In this document: in pieces, positions 10,991 through 21,861 of the stretch
How the letters are laid out: each line of letters opens with the position of its first letter
Position numbering within the stretch: position 1 is the stretch's first letter
NCBI GenBank assembly: GCA_964016885.1
Contig: OZ024740.1
Span: forward strand, 298,080,025 to 298,144,024
Direction: 5' to 3'
DNA from: Eledone cirrhosa
Taxonomy: Eukaryota; Mollusca; Cephalopoda; Octopoda; Eledonidae
Length of the DNA: 64,000 nt
Position numbers and translations under genes: made by a program
Notes under the pieces: model-generated
What the model was told of the DNA's origin: nothing
The model's input: only the letters and a program-made list of their open reading frames with translations
Databases searched by the model: none

Positions 10991-11488
10991 TGTTCAATAT
11001 TTGAATAAACATAATTGTATTGTTGTCTATACAGTTTGAATGCAAGGTGGCTTTCATTCATGAATAAACATGAGAATTCACTTCCCAAAAAATGTTACAA
11101 TTAACTCCAACTATATACTCTGTTTGCTATATGGAGAAATCTTTCAGTGACTATTTCTTTGTAAATAAATCCATTAGCTCATTACTGATACCATTCCTCA
11201 TCACCACAACCTCTACCACATTTTAACATTCTAGGGTTGATAAAATAAAATAAAATACCAGTTAAGTACTGGGATATAATTTAATCAATTATCCCTTACC
11301 CCCACACCAACTCCGAATTTATGACCTTTACAAAGTGCACTGGGTGCAGTTATCATGTAGCTCACCAAAACTAGAGATGTTGTCAAGCCCTTGAAGCAAA
11401 TGGAAAGTCCTCTTGACCCTTTTTGGCATGGGTTCTACAGTAAGATGATAATGATGCCTATGCTAGAAACAATAATAACAATTATTAT

Positions 11489-11748
11489 TATAGTTTCTGA
11501 TTTAGGCACGAGGCTAACAATTCTGGGGGGAGGCAAAGTCAATTAAATCGACCCAGTGCGTGACTGGTATTTTATTTAGACGGCCCTGTAAGGATAAAAG
11601 GCAAAGTCAAATCCTGCCGAGGTTAACTTTGCCTTTCATCCCTACAGGGTCTATAAAATAAAGTACCAGTCACGCACTGAGGTCGATTTAATCGACTTTC
11701 CCCCTCCCCTCAAAATTGCTGGCCTTGTGCCTATATAAGAAACCATTA
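11489..11748. repeat. Head-to-head SINE halves forming a large inverted repeat
   Basis: A minus-strand main-family SINE tail (11489-11603) abuts a plus-strand tail (11604-11748). Arms match over GGCAAAGTCAA, GTAAGGAT, GACTGGTA and AGGCACGAGGC against their complements. The copies join within the B-box region, giving a potential hairpin of about 250 nt. ATT microsatellite follows. Confidence 0.85.
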
Positions 11749-11921
11749 TTATTATTATTATTATCATAACTGGGATACTGGGTTATTGAAAGTTTTATAT
11801 AATTTGTAAACGAACTATTTTTGTTGAAAGTTTATTTACATAGAGTGCAAGCTTGAGTGGTTAATATTAATTAGTAATAGCATTAACACAGCGTGGTTCT
11901 CAATAAAGTTGTATACAACTT

Positions 11922-12022
11922 TATTTGTTTTGTGACAATACGCTTTCCATTCATTCACCGGTCGTAAGCCGTGGCTCTGTCTTGTTTGTTCAAGGTTAAA
12001 GGAAATGACATCACTATTATTT
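11922..12022 (-). pseudogene. ALKBH1-derived fragment
   Basis: About 100 bp nearly identical to codons in the 5' third of the ALKBH1 frame at 14221-14340 (TTTGTGACAATACGCTTTCC and AAGGAAATGACATCACTATT are shared). Deletions of about 6, 4 and 3 bases remove residues, and flanking sequence is unrelated. The open frame here encodes SDVISFNLEQT and LRPVNEWKAYCHKTN and then leaves homology. It is a non-functional partial duplicate 2.2 kb from the source. Confidence 0.85.
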
Positions 12023-12065
12023 ATTATATACAATATGTTTGTGATTATTTGTTCTGGCTCTTTCC

Positions 12066-12210
12066 GTTTCTGAGTTCAAATCCCACGTCAACGTTACCTT
12101 TCATCCTTCAAAGGTTGATAAATTAAAGTACCTGTCAAGTACTGGCGTTCATTGAATCAACTTTGCCTTTCCCCAAAATTTGCCGGCGTGTACCTAAATT
12201 AGAAATCGAT
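12066..12210 (+). mobile_element. Main-family SINE fragment
   Basis: B box GAGTTCAAATCCCACG, CCTTTCATCC, AAGTACTGGCGTTCATTG and a tail GTACCTAAATTAGAAATC. Head missing. G and C homopolymers at 12319-12332 and 12439-12464 follow. Confidence 0.7.
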
Positions 12211-12540
12211 ATAGTCACAGCTTAAAATACAGCAAGACTATATATGTTTATTCAACACAAATCTGTTTGCGTTTATATGCGACTTTATATATGTATATGC
12301 AAAACCAGATTTAGACCGGGGAGGGGGGGGGGGTTAGTTCAGGTTTGGCGAGCCCCACATACATATATATAAGCAGGAAGAGAAAGGGGCCCTATTCGAA
12401 AGGGGGGGGGTACAGTTTGATGAGGGATGCCCTGGGCATTCGCCCCCCCCCCCCCCCCCCCCCCAAATCCACCCCAGTGTATATGTTTGTTTAGATCGGA
12501 ATTAAAATATTACGAAACCCTTAACAGATCCCTACCTCAT

Positions 12541-12860
<320 letters not shown>

Positions 12861-12938
12861 AAAATATACATAGTATCAAACGTACATTTAATTATATATG
12901 TGTGTGTGAGAGTATGTGTGGTGTATGTATGTATGTAT

Positions 12939-12973
<35 letters not shown>

Positions 12974-13111
12974 AAAACACTGAAAGCGTGAGAATAAAAA
13001 CAAGGTAAAGTTTAAGATAGCGAAATTATCGATTAGCAAACTAATCGATGGCAGTTATGCAACCCCAAGCCATCACCCTCGAAAAAGCACATTCTGAGTA
13101 CAAACTCAGGC

Positions 13112-13179
<68 letters not shown>

Positions 13180-13287
13180 TGATAAAAAATGTACTGTTAT
13201 TTTATTTCACCTGACTACGTGTAGGTGTCTGCATTATAGAATTCCGAAAGTTAAAATGAAAAATACACGCTAAGAATAACAGTTAAC

Positions 13288-13293
13288 TTTATT
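13288..13293 (-). promoter_or_regulatory. Polyadenylation signal of ALKBH1
   Basis: AATAAA on the minus strand (TTTATT on plus) about 23 bp beyond the ALKBH1 stop codon. Position suits a very short 3' untranslated region; use is inferred. Confidence 0.5.
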
Positions 13294-13315
13294 AATAGTA
13301 TAGTACATCGTATTT

Positions 13316-14464
13316 TCACTTTACCTCACTGCTACAATGATCTGGAAAACTCTGTCCAATTTTTAAAACTTGTCTCACACTAATATTTATTCTGCTCTCC
13401 TTAAAAAACTGTTCGTAATTTTTCCAGTGTAAGGAATTCACCGACGTCGATATGTGTCTGTTTGTATTATCAAAGTCTGTAGAGTTATCCAAACTGGGTT
13501 CCGAGTCTTCTCCTGAGTTTGGTGTATTTTGATATAGTAAAGAATTTAATTCCGCGAGTTCCTCTGTTATTCCTGCATTGGATGAGATTTCAAAATGCTT
13601 TGAATGAAGCACGCGCGGTATAGCATGATAGAACAGTCTCGAATCTCCGGCCATAACACAGATATCGCCAGATCGAAGGTGAAAGGCTACGGGTTTCACC
13701 GCTTTTGTTACACCGCCTAATAGAAAGAGTGCGTCTTGGCCAAAACTGAATGAAAGAATTGGCGAGTGATGATCAAACTCTGAGTGATCTGTGTGCCCAG
13801 CTAGTGTAGAATCCATACGATAATAGTTCACTATTGCAGCCTCCGGATTATATTCCATACAGCCGATCGCACAAGCGATGTATTTCGCCAAAGTTTTGAG
13901 ATCGAATGGAAATATAGATATATGGTTTTTATCATATGTTTTATCGTCCCAGTTATAATGATAACCCAGTGTGACCCACCGGAGTTTTTTGATATGATAT
14001 CTCATATCGAAAGGTACAGTGTCCAGATTTGATTTTGTTTTTCCGCTTTCGAATTTTTCACTGGCCTTCCAGATATTGTCGGGCCGATTAATCCCACATT
14101 GCTTTTCAATAAAGTCAAGATTAGTAACATTCTGCTTGGACGGATAATCATTCAGACAACGATAAGTCCAGTAACGTTGACCAGAGGCTGTGAACGGATT
14201 ACAGATAAACACAAAACCCGGATTTGTTTTGTGACAATACGCTTTCCATTCATTCACCGGTCGTAAGCCGTACATGCGTGGCTCTGTCTTTGTTGTTTGT
14301 TCAAGGTTAAAGGAAATGACATCACTATTATTATTTGTAGTTAATTCATTCGTAAAATCAATTACCTCTGAAAAATCGGGAGGTGGTTCTTTACGCTTAT
14401 ATCGCTTGAATTCTTCACGAAATAAATCTGTGCCGTTGTCGTCGTCTTTATATGCAGAAGCCAT
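13316..14464 (-). CDS. ALKBH1: ALKBH1, Fe(II)/2-oxoglutarate dioxygenase (AlkB homolog 1)
   Basis: A 382-residue uninterrupted frame, close to the usual ALKBH1 length of about 390. The family oxidatively demethylates nucleic acids, notably tRNA 1-methyladenosine, in nucleus and mitochondria. The N-terminal segment has LRPVNEWKAYC (67-77) and NPGFVFICNPF (81-91). The jelly-roll core carries the iron ligands H224 and D226 (GHTDHSE) and H280 (FYHAIPRVL). 2-oxoglutarate arginines are R358 and R364 (SRINISVRQVL). Spacing of H-D to H and of the two arginines matches the human protein. An extra Ser/Asn/Asp-rich linker lies at about 312-340. The ATG has a good context (AAAATGG), and an AATAAA signal lies at 13288-13293 on the minus strand, about 23 bp past the stop. 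No intron, poly(A) tract or flanking duplication is visible, so native single-exon gene and old retrocopy both remain possible. Confidence 0.93.
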   Translation of the reverse strand: MASAYKDDDNGTDLFREEFKRYKRKEPPPDFSEVIDFTNELTTNNNSDVISFNLEQTTKTEPRMYGLRPVNEWKAYCHKTNPGFVFICNPFTASGQRYWTYRCLNDYPSKQNVTNLDFIEKQCGINRPDNIWKASEKFESGKTKSNLDTVPFDMRYHIKKLRWVTLGYHYNWDDKTYDKNHISIFPFDLKTLAKYIACAIGCMEYNPEAAIVNYYRMDSTLAGHTDHSEFDHHSPILSFSFGQDALFLLGGVTKAVKPVAFHLRSGDICVMAGDSRLFYHAIPRVLHSKHFEISSNAGITEELAELNSLLYQNTPNSGEDSEPSLDNSTDFDNTNRHISTSVNSLHWKNYEQFFKESRINISVRQVLKIGQSFPDHCSSEVK

Positions 14465-15840
14465 TTTGAAATATATAGAGTTAAGCCCCCTCGTTCAGAA
14501 AATTACTGAGTTTTTTCCCTTGAAAAAGTTTGTTGACATCGAATATTATATGCATGTGCGCGCACGCACATGTGTTTGTTTATATCCCGTAGATTAGCGT
14601 TTCGACAAATAGTTATTGATCGAATAAATACCTGAGTTTATAAAATAAGTACCGGAGTAGATATAATCGACTAAATACCTTTATTGAAGCGATTTAGCAT
14701 GGCTTTAAATCTAATAACTGAAACATAAGATTAAATGAAAGAACACACCCACCCCCACCAACAACAACCACATTTACAGTGTGTGCTGGGTACTTTTTGT
14801 CGTGACTCCTACACGACTACTTTACTGTATGGACTGGACACTTTTTGTCATGTCAGCAACACGACCACTTTACAGTGTGAGCTCGATGTTTTGTTCAAAG
14901 TGTAAGGGTGATGTGGACAGGAGTGGGTATAGTGGTTATCATATCCTCCCCCCTTTTTTTCCCCTTGCACGTTATCTTTAAAAAACATCCAACCATTTAA
15001 ACAGTAACTGACTTTTTAGCGACTACGAAAACAAAAACAAAGGTGCGCGCCTTCCAATATGTCTACCTAAGACAAAGTTTCGCCGACCAAATACGTTACG
15101 CTGCTTCGTAATGGAAAAGGCTATGTAACCGGTAAGAATGTCAGACACCATGAGTTGCGGCCCGAGTTAAGACAATTTGAAATCTTTTCCACCATCAATT
15201 GTTAAAAAGAAAGTTAAAATCATTTAGTCGTCCATTCGTAACGTGCGTTACGCTTTAGTTACATACACACACATCTACATGTACATACAGACACAGACAA
15301 CAGAAGGAAAGGGGTGGTGAAACGATATAGCGATGTGTGTTGCATCCCTTTATGGTTTACCGGCTACATAGTCTATTTGTTTCGTAATATCTCTTTACGT
15401 TCTGACTTCATCTTTACGCATTGACTTCCCATTGACTTCATCTTTACTTTTCATTCCTCTTGTTGGATGGATTGATAACAGACAAGTTCTAATATAGATA
15501 GGTCTATGATACATCTACTTGAACGTGCAGTCTGTTTCTTTTTGTGTGATAGTTATCACCAAGATAGCTCTCAACATAATTTATTTCTATTTACGGAAGA
15601 GTTGTATAAATAACATTACAAATAATTAAAAAAGAGAAAGAAAAGGGAAAGGAAAAAAGAAAGAGAAAAATAAAGAAAAAACACACACAAGCAGGTAATA
15701 CATACATCTAGGATCACATACAACAAAAGGCAGACGAAAGGGGTGGACAAACAAACCGCAAAAAATAACAATATCGTGAGGAGCACTTGGAAACCACTCT
15801 AATGATTTTTTAGGCAAGCCAGCACACTCGCGTCGTTACC
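14465..15840. other. ALKBH1 upstream region, no gene seen
   Basis: Contains the ALKBH1 5' flank, a worn main-family SINE piece at about 14620-14680 (TTTATAAAATAAGTACCGG), CA tracts and A/G-rich sequence near 15630-15680. No coding sequence or promoter motif can be supported beyond an AT-rich stretch before the ALKBH1 ATG. Confidence 0.6.
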
Positions 15841-15954
15841 GCAGGTGGCGGCGAGGCTGATACGCTGGAACAGACAAGCGCCCTCACGAGCTTCACCAGT
15901 TACCTCGGTTAGGCAAGCCGCCAGTGAAGATAAGAACCTCGCAGTCAGTAGTCT

Positions 15955-16130
15955 GTTTCTATATCACAAATTAGGAGTCGAATCTTCTATATCTCTTTCT
16001 CACTTCTATTCTCTCAATTTCTATCTTTCTCTGGAAGAAATCTGCTGTATTCAGACGTGGAGAGAGATGAGCGCCGCCAGGTTTAAAAATGCGGTGCCAC
16101 TACGACTCTCCCAGGAGTTACGGAACCACA
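15955..16130 (+). mobile_element. Second-family SINE, 3' part
   Basis: CTTTTTCTC-type lead, CTCTGGAAGAAATCTGCTG, GCCGCCAGGTTTAAAAATGC and CCAGGAGTTACGG. The tRNA-like head is not visible. Confidence 0.75.
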
Positions 16131-16164
16131 CACACGCATGCACGCACGCACACACACACACACA

Positions 16165-17018
16165 CGGTGGCTGCCAACTCGTTTTCGAGTACGGCCACTA
16201 CTTTATATCCATGTAGGAGAACTCCTACCGATGCGCTGAACGAGTGTGACTTTTTAGTCCAGCCAGCGACTTGAAAACTCTGGTACAAGTCAACATCATT
16301 GGATACCATCAGGGTTGCAGGTGTTATATCAGAGTTTTCCTTCTCCTAGAATTCTGCCTTGACAAAGGCTAAGGGGTCATCTCTCCCGGTGATTTCGGGT
16401 GGCCATTGACTCTTAAGAGCTCCTTTGCCATTTGACAGGTTTTATTTTTAGTCCTGCAGGATGTCCAAAGTCACCCTCCTCACCAAGAAACCTTGGTGGG
16501 GTTGCCAGTTTAGTCGCCAACGATCCGACCATGAGACAGGTTGTACTGGGATACATGTTACCAGTAGCATACATACATACATACATACATGGTGGCTGCC
16601 AACTCGTTTTCGAGTATGGCCACTACTTTATATCCATGTAGGAGAACCCCTACCGATGTGCTGAACGAGTATGACTTTTTAGTCCAGCCAGCGACTTGAA
16701 AACTCTGGTACAAACACTACACTTGTGACAATTATTGACACATTGTGCTGGGCCCATGGTACCATGTGATGACAAGTGCAGAGAGATCTCCAGATATAAA
16801 GCAATGCCTGTGCCGTGAAGCTTTTATAGTGAGCAAAGGCACTGCACAAAGCCAGTCCCACTCTCTTAACCAAGATGATATTTACCAAAAAGAAAAACAA
16901 GTCAACATCATTGGACACCATCAGAGTTGCAGGTGTTATATCAGAGTTTTCCTTCTCCTAGAATTCTGCCTTGACAAAGGCTAAGGGGTCATCTCTCCCT
17001 GTGATTTTGGATGGCCAT
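16165..17018 (+). repeat. Direct repeat pair of about 245 bp, second copy interrupted
   Basis: 16165-16408 (GGTGGCTGCCAACTCGTTTT ... GGTGGCCATT) is repeated at 16591-17018. In the second copy about 185 bp (roughly 16714-16898) is inserted after ACTCTGGTACAA, before GTCAACATCATTGGA. Both copies sit next to CA or CATA microsatellites. Identity is high (few substitutions by eye), suggesting recent duplication. Function unknown. Confidence 0.8.
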
Positions 17019-17229
17019 ACATACATACATACATGTACAGATATAAAGCATGTAATAACTGCAGGTACAGATACGAAGCATATACACATGCACACATAAC
17101 TCAAAACATCAACATCCACACATACAATAACATCCATACCTGCACACATATGCATGCAGACATGCATGCATATGTACTTAGTTGATGTTGTCTAAATTCC
17201 AATGAGAGAGTTGTGTGTCTATGTTAGAA

Positions 17230-17278
<49 letters not shown>

Positions 17279-17353
17279 TGGTAAAAATTTATAAAATTAT
17301 AAAATCATAAGAACATACATACATTATATCGCATCTCTTAGAGCGATAGATTT

Positions 17354-17705
17354 TCAAGATCGTTAGTGAGTCGGACAAAATGCATTGTGTCATTTAATTA
17401 CGGCCCTTTACATTTTGGGTTCAAATTCCGTCTAGGTCAACTTTATCTTTCATCCTTCCGAAGTCGATAAAATAAAATAACTGTCAAGTACTGAATCGAT
17501 ATCGTCATTCTCTTCTCCAAAGTCAGACAATGTTTAACAGTGTTCGTTTTGGCTGTCAGCGTCCTGAGTTCAAATCCCGCCAAGATCAACTTTGCATTTC
17601 ATCCATTTGGAGTCGATAAAATAAAGTACCTGTTAAATATTTGGGTCAATGTAATCGGCTTTCTCTTTCCCAGAAATTAGCTTTGTGCCTAATTAGAAAT
17701 ACAGC
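17354..17705 (+). mobile_element. Two degenerate main-family SINEs in tandem
   Basis: 17354-17530 and 17545-17705 both carry B-box-like GGTTCAAATTCC or GAGTTCAAATCCC, CATTTCATCC-type bodies and GATAAAATAAA. The second ends GTGCCTAATTAGAAATAC. A pure TC tract (17230-17277) precedes them. Confidence 0.7.
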
Positions 17706-17715
17706 TCAATAAATT

Positions 17716-17889
17716 ACCGTATTTTACGGCGTTGAAGACGCTACTTTTCCCTTAAAATAAGTCTAAAAAATCTACCATGCGTCCTGGAGACCGAAGGTCG
17801 TTTATTATTTTTTTTTTCAAATTTTTGGTTGTCAAAATTAGGGTGCGTCCTTAAGGACGAAACGTCTTCGGCGCCGAGAAATACGGTAT
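17716..17889. mobile_element. MITE with ACCGTATTT termini
   Basis: Begins ACCGTATTTTACGGCG and ends CGCCGAGAAATACGGT, with flanking T and A consistent with a TA target. The internal halves also resemble each other inverted (GAAGACGC and GCGTCC elements). No protein. Confidence 0.7.
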
Positions 17890-17992
17890 GTAACTGTCTA
17901 CTTGAGCGTTATTACCTTGATTGACACAACCACTTTAAATTCGACCGCATAGTTTGATAAGAGGCCGCAGAACGTATATTATATATACGTAA

Positions 17993-18186
17993 GGGCGGTG
18001 AATTGGCAGTATCGGTAGAGGGTTGGACGCCATGCTTTCTAGCGTAGTTACGTCCCTTTACAGTCTGAGTTCAAATCCAGCCGAGGTTAACTTTGCCTTT
18101 CATCCTTACGGGGTCGATAAAATAAAGTACCAGTAATGTAGTGGTTAATTGCTGGCCTTGTGCCTAAAGTAGAAACAATTATATAT
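17993..18186 (+). mobile_element. Main-family SINE, full length
   Basis: Head GGGCGGTGAATTGGCAGTAT to tail AAGTAGAAACAATTATATA. Flanks ATTATATATACGTAA (left) and ATTATATATATGTAG (right) look like a slightly decayed target duplication beginning with ATTAT. Confidence 0.9.
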
Positions 18187-18274
18187 ATGTAGTGCGTTCA
18201 ATAAGCAGTAAGAAAATATATGAAAAAAATTGCAAAATCTTAAGAGCCTTTTTCAAACACCCTTAAGGTTATAT

Positions 18275-18318
18275 AAGTGACGAATTAAAATAAAAAATTT
18301 TATTTTAATTCGTCACTT
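18275..18318. repeat. Short perfect palindrome
   Basis: AAGTGACGAATTAAAATAAA is followed at once by its complement TTTATTTTAATTCGTCACTT with a few central bases. A hairpin of about 20 bp. It could be a minimal foldback element; no family recognised. 18320-18880 has no supported gene. Confidence 0.8.
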
Positions 18319-18879
18319 TTGTTTACAATGTTTTTATGCGTGGTTTAAAAAATAGCACAGGACCTGGAATATCGTAGCGGGGTTAGAATTCTCCTGTTGA
18401 GTCAGAAATCGTCAAAAGAAGTGATCATTAAGAAGCCATTTTTCAGGCACTCTACAATTACACTCGAAATTACCAACTTTGGTATTAGTGTATATTGTAA
18501 AATCTTTATCTCGGTGGATAGAACTGTCTAGAATAGAATTGAAATCCATATCTTCATTAGAATCAATATTTGCAATTTTAGTTTCTTTATCATTTTTTTT
18601 TCGCATACAGAATCAATTCATTAATAATTATAATAAAAAAATTTTAAACAAATCTATTTCATATTACAACACTACAAATATTTAAAAACGGAAAACGAAG
18701 GGAAGGGCAAGGACTATGGGGTCACAGAAGAATGGGAGGGGGGTTCTAGGCCTAGCTACAGGTTCCCACAGATAACTGGTCTTAAACTCTTCAGTTACGG
18801 TCTGGAGAACTATAATAAACAGAAGTGGGCAAAGGAACACTACACCTACTTATACATTGAATTTCCCGTTAAACCCATT

Positions 18880-20420
18880 ACTTATTCTCAATTTGTTGAC
18901 AACGTCCTTCTTTATCGCTTGCACTACCCTCACAAGCCACTCACGTACACCCAGTTTATCAAAGCCCACCAGATAACGGATCGTGGATCTTTGGCAAAGA
19001 ACGTTTCCAGATCAACGAAAGTTTGATACAGCAACGTACCCTTGGCTAGAGACTTTTCTTGCAATTGTCTCACTATGAAGAGGGCATTTATGACACTCTT
19101 TCCTGGCTCAAAACCAAACTGCATCTCATCTAATTTGACTCTTCCCCTAATTAGTTATGCTAAAAATCTGTTTATCACTAGGATTGTCATTAGGTATACC
19201 ACTATGTATTACCTGACTGATTATGTGGGTGAATAGCTCGACTCCTGTCACTAGATGATATCAGAATCTCAGCGACTATATCTGCCGGTTCAACTGCTTT
19301 TCCATTTCTCATCTCCCTGATTGCTTCTTTGACTCTGTAACTGACAATTTCAATAGTCGATCCCTTTGTAAAGTCATCTGGGGGTAGCCACTCTTCCTTG
19401 CACTCATTTCCAAGCCACTTTCTTCTGGACATCAGTGAGGTTAAGTACGCCGGTGTCATTCCGAACAAATTTTTCCCCTACACTGATTCATTGCTTTGCA
19501 ATACAGAACACCTCACTCCTCTTACCATCACTTCGCAGAACGTTGGCAAACCTCTTGCTTTCAGCTTCTTTACGTGCTATGTAAATCTGTCGTCTAGATT
19601 CTCTTTTAGCTACTTGATATTATTTTTTGATGCCTCCATTTTCCAGTCTTTCCAAGCTTGTTTCTTAGCTTTAGAGGTGTGTTGTTCCACCACCAGGTCA
19701 CTCTTCATCTGGTTGGCACATTGCTCCAGCCACAGGTTTCATCAGTAGCCTGCAGTAGGTTGCCTGTTAGAAATTTTCAATTGGCTTCTATGTCTTATGT
19801 GTCTATCTCCTCCTGCTTCTCGTTGAACACATCACGTAGATCTTTTCTGAACCTATATTCATTTAACAGAGAAGTCTTTTAGCTTCCATACCTTCATTCT
19901 CAAGATTTTCCTGTGTTTCTGATGTCAGCTGGTTCTTACTTATGTTTTAAAATTCATAACTATCTCTCAATTCCGTTTTCTAATGAGCAAGAAGTTTATT
20001 TATCTTGGCTTGCATGTTTGCCTGATTGATAGGTATTGAGTGCATGGCTGGTTTCCTGAAGTTAGCATTGCAAATAGTTAGGTCATTTGCAACGCAGAAT
20101 TCTAGGAGTTTTGATTCGTTTTCATTTCTCGAGCCATTATACATAGACACTGTGCTCTTCAATAAGCCATCCTGGTATTGACCAATATGTTCATTGACGT
20201 CACCAGCCTAGCTGAAGTCGCTGATTGCGACGAATAAGTTGAGATAACCGTCGTCAATCTACTGCCTATGACTATTCTGAACTTGATAATTCTGTCATTT
20301 ACTCTAACTACCCCAAATACCCTGTCTACTCACATCTTACCTGTTCTACCTATTCTATAATCATTTCCTATCCAGAAGAGTTTATATCTATGAGAGGTTT
20401 CACCTTTGGAACATAGCACA
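18880..20420 (-). pseudogene. RTE-type LINE, endonuclease and RT part (inverted half)
   Basis: Minus-strand fragments in proper order. Endonuclease C-terminal part at about 19980-20250 (GSRNENESKLLEFCVANDLT). RT entry at about 19202-19468 (VKEAIREMRNGKAVEPADIV). RT fingers/palm at about 18930-19124 (MQFGFEPGKSVINALFIVRQ, then LQEKSLAKGTLLYQTFVDLE). Many frameshifts and stops. Such proteins normally nick the target DNA and copy their own RNA. The matching C-terminal part lies just downstream on the opposite strand. Confidence 0.85.
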
Positions 20421-20504
20421 CTTCTACTCGCCTTTACTCAAGTATTTCCACAATGTCCCTGCATATACCTTTTAGTATATTAACTTTTAAGCTATTACTT
20501 CTGC

Positions 20505-20890
20505 AGACAATAAAAAGGTTTCTCTCTAGTAACGAAAGGTCGGCTGGATGATGTCTGCAAGCGAAGTGCGATGATGCATGGAAATGAAGCATAAGTAATA
20601 GTAAATGCAGAGAATATGCGAAAACTGGAGAGAAATGAAGCGATAATGCTTGGAAGTATATGTGATGTCAATGTACATGAACAACAAAGCCTGACTGAGC
20701 TGAAAGAGAAACTGAATATAAGAGGAATAAAATACAATATACAAGACAGCAGCCTGTGTTAATATGGTCACGTGATGCGTATGGTTGGTGATCGTTTAGT
20801 AAATAAGTGCTAGGAGTTCCAAGTAGAGGGGAGCTGCAATGGTGCAATACTAACGAAAACCGGGGCAAGGCTAACGAAAGTACCAAATTG
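20505..20890 (+). pseudogene. RTE-type LINE, C-terminal part
   Basis: Plus-strand translation with stops gives ENMRKLERNEAIMLGSICDV, SLTELKEKLNIRGIKYNIQD, then YGHVMRMVGDRLVNKC. This matches the usual RTE-LINE C-terminus (RRxLRWxxGV..., RWYGHVxRM...). Together with the inverted part upstream it makes one rearranged insertion. Confidence 0.8.
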
Positions 20891-21012
20891 TTACAAAGCT
20901 ATGTTTAACACACACACACACAATTATATGTATATATATATAGTGGTAGAACACTGGTGGGTTATATCCGCAGTAGTAGAGCACTCAGTCCATGGAACGA
21001 GTTTGGTAGAAG

Positions 21013-21126
21013 TAGTTCCTCAACAATTAGTAAACCATTTTTGGATGTAAACCATTTCAATCCGTTAAGGTGAAACAATTGTCCTCGAAAATGGTTAATT
21101 AACTGTTGTGGAACTACTTATCTACT
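21013..21126. mobile_element. Small foldback MITE
   Basis: TAGTTCCTCAACAATTAGTA at the left end pairs with TAATTAACTGTTGTGGAACTA at the right end, extending into AACCATTTT and AAAATGGTT. TA tracts lie on both outer sides (20930 and 21123-21146). Confidence 0.75.
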
Positions 21127-21204
21127 TATATATATATATATATATAACGAAGGGTATAATAAGAAATTGTTTAGAAGGATTTAACATAATTGTTAGGTGT
21201 GGTG

Positions 21205-21861
21205 ACATGAATAATAGTTGAAATAACCATAATAAGAATAGGTGTAAATGTAATAACGAGAATATAAAGAATAAATGATTTGGTTATATATAGTTTACTT
21301 CACGTGAATCAATTAAAAAGGTACAATAAACAAGTTACCATAAGTTGCAAGGATTGACAATATTATTTTGTTGTTGATGTGAGGCTGTTGTAGTCTGTTG
21401 TTGGTGGTGTGAAAACAGCGAGCGACAGATAATTGTTGTTGTTGGAATTTGGAGGCCGTGGTAGTAGTTGTGAGACCGTAGTTAGTAAGAGAGAGAGAGA
21501 TATGGTTTGTATACCTCTGTTATGGTCTGTCGTAACTGTGAACTACCGTGGCCTGCAGACAGCGATGAATCTTCCACATTTGTGTTCTGTAGTAGTAGGT
21601 TTCCAATCGCTCTGGGTGTATCTGTAGACTTCATGGGGTCTGTTGATAGTGGTGAATCTTTACATAGTTTGTTATAGGTGTAATGCTCCGATGTATCTGG
21701 TTAAAATAGCTTGCTACAGGCTCTATATATAGCTGTCACTTCCTGTCCCCCAACCTGAGGGGACAGCCCACGCATGAACTTGATCAGACCAAAAGGGTGT
21801 TGACCTAGAATTTTATCTTTAGGTGTCACTCAAGGTTCAAGGCGCGGATAGATTTCGCTAC
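21205..21861 (+). repeat. Direct repeat, left copy (LTR-like)
   Basis: Starts ACATGAATAATAG and ends GATAGATTTCGCTAC. It contains a TATA-like CTATATATAGC and pairs with 22786-23450 at roughly 96% identity by eye. The separation (about 920 bp) and presence of only two copies suggest LTRs of a non-autonomous element, but termini are not TG...CA and no primer-binding site is certain. Confidence 0.7.

Noticed and set aside
15845..16216. 123-residue plus-strand frame starting MAARLIRWNRQ
   Set aside because: Its 3' two thirds is second-family SINE and a CA tract; the 5' part has no recognisable domain.
18412..18606. 64-residue minus-strand frame (RKKNDKETKIANIDSNEDMD)
   Set aside because: Acidic low-complexity peptide with no recognisable domain or splice context; not enough to call an exon.
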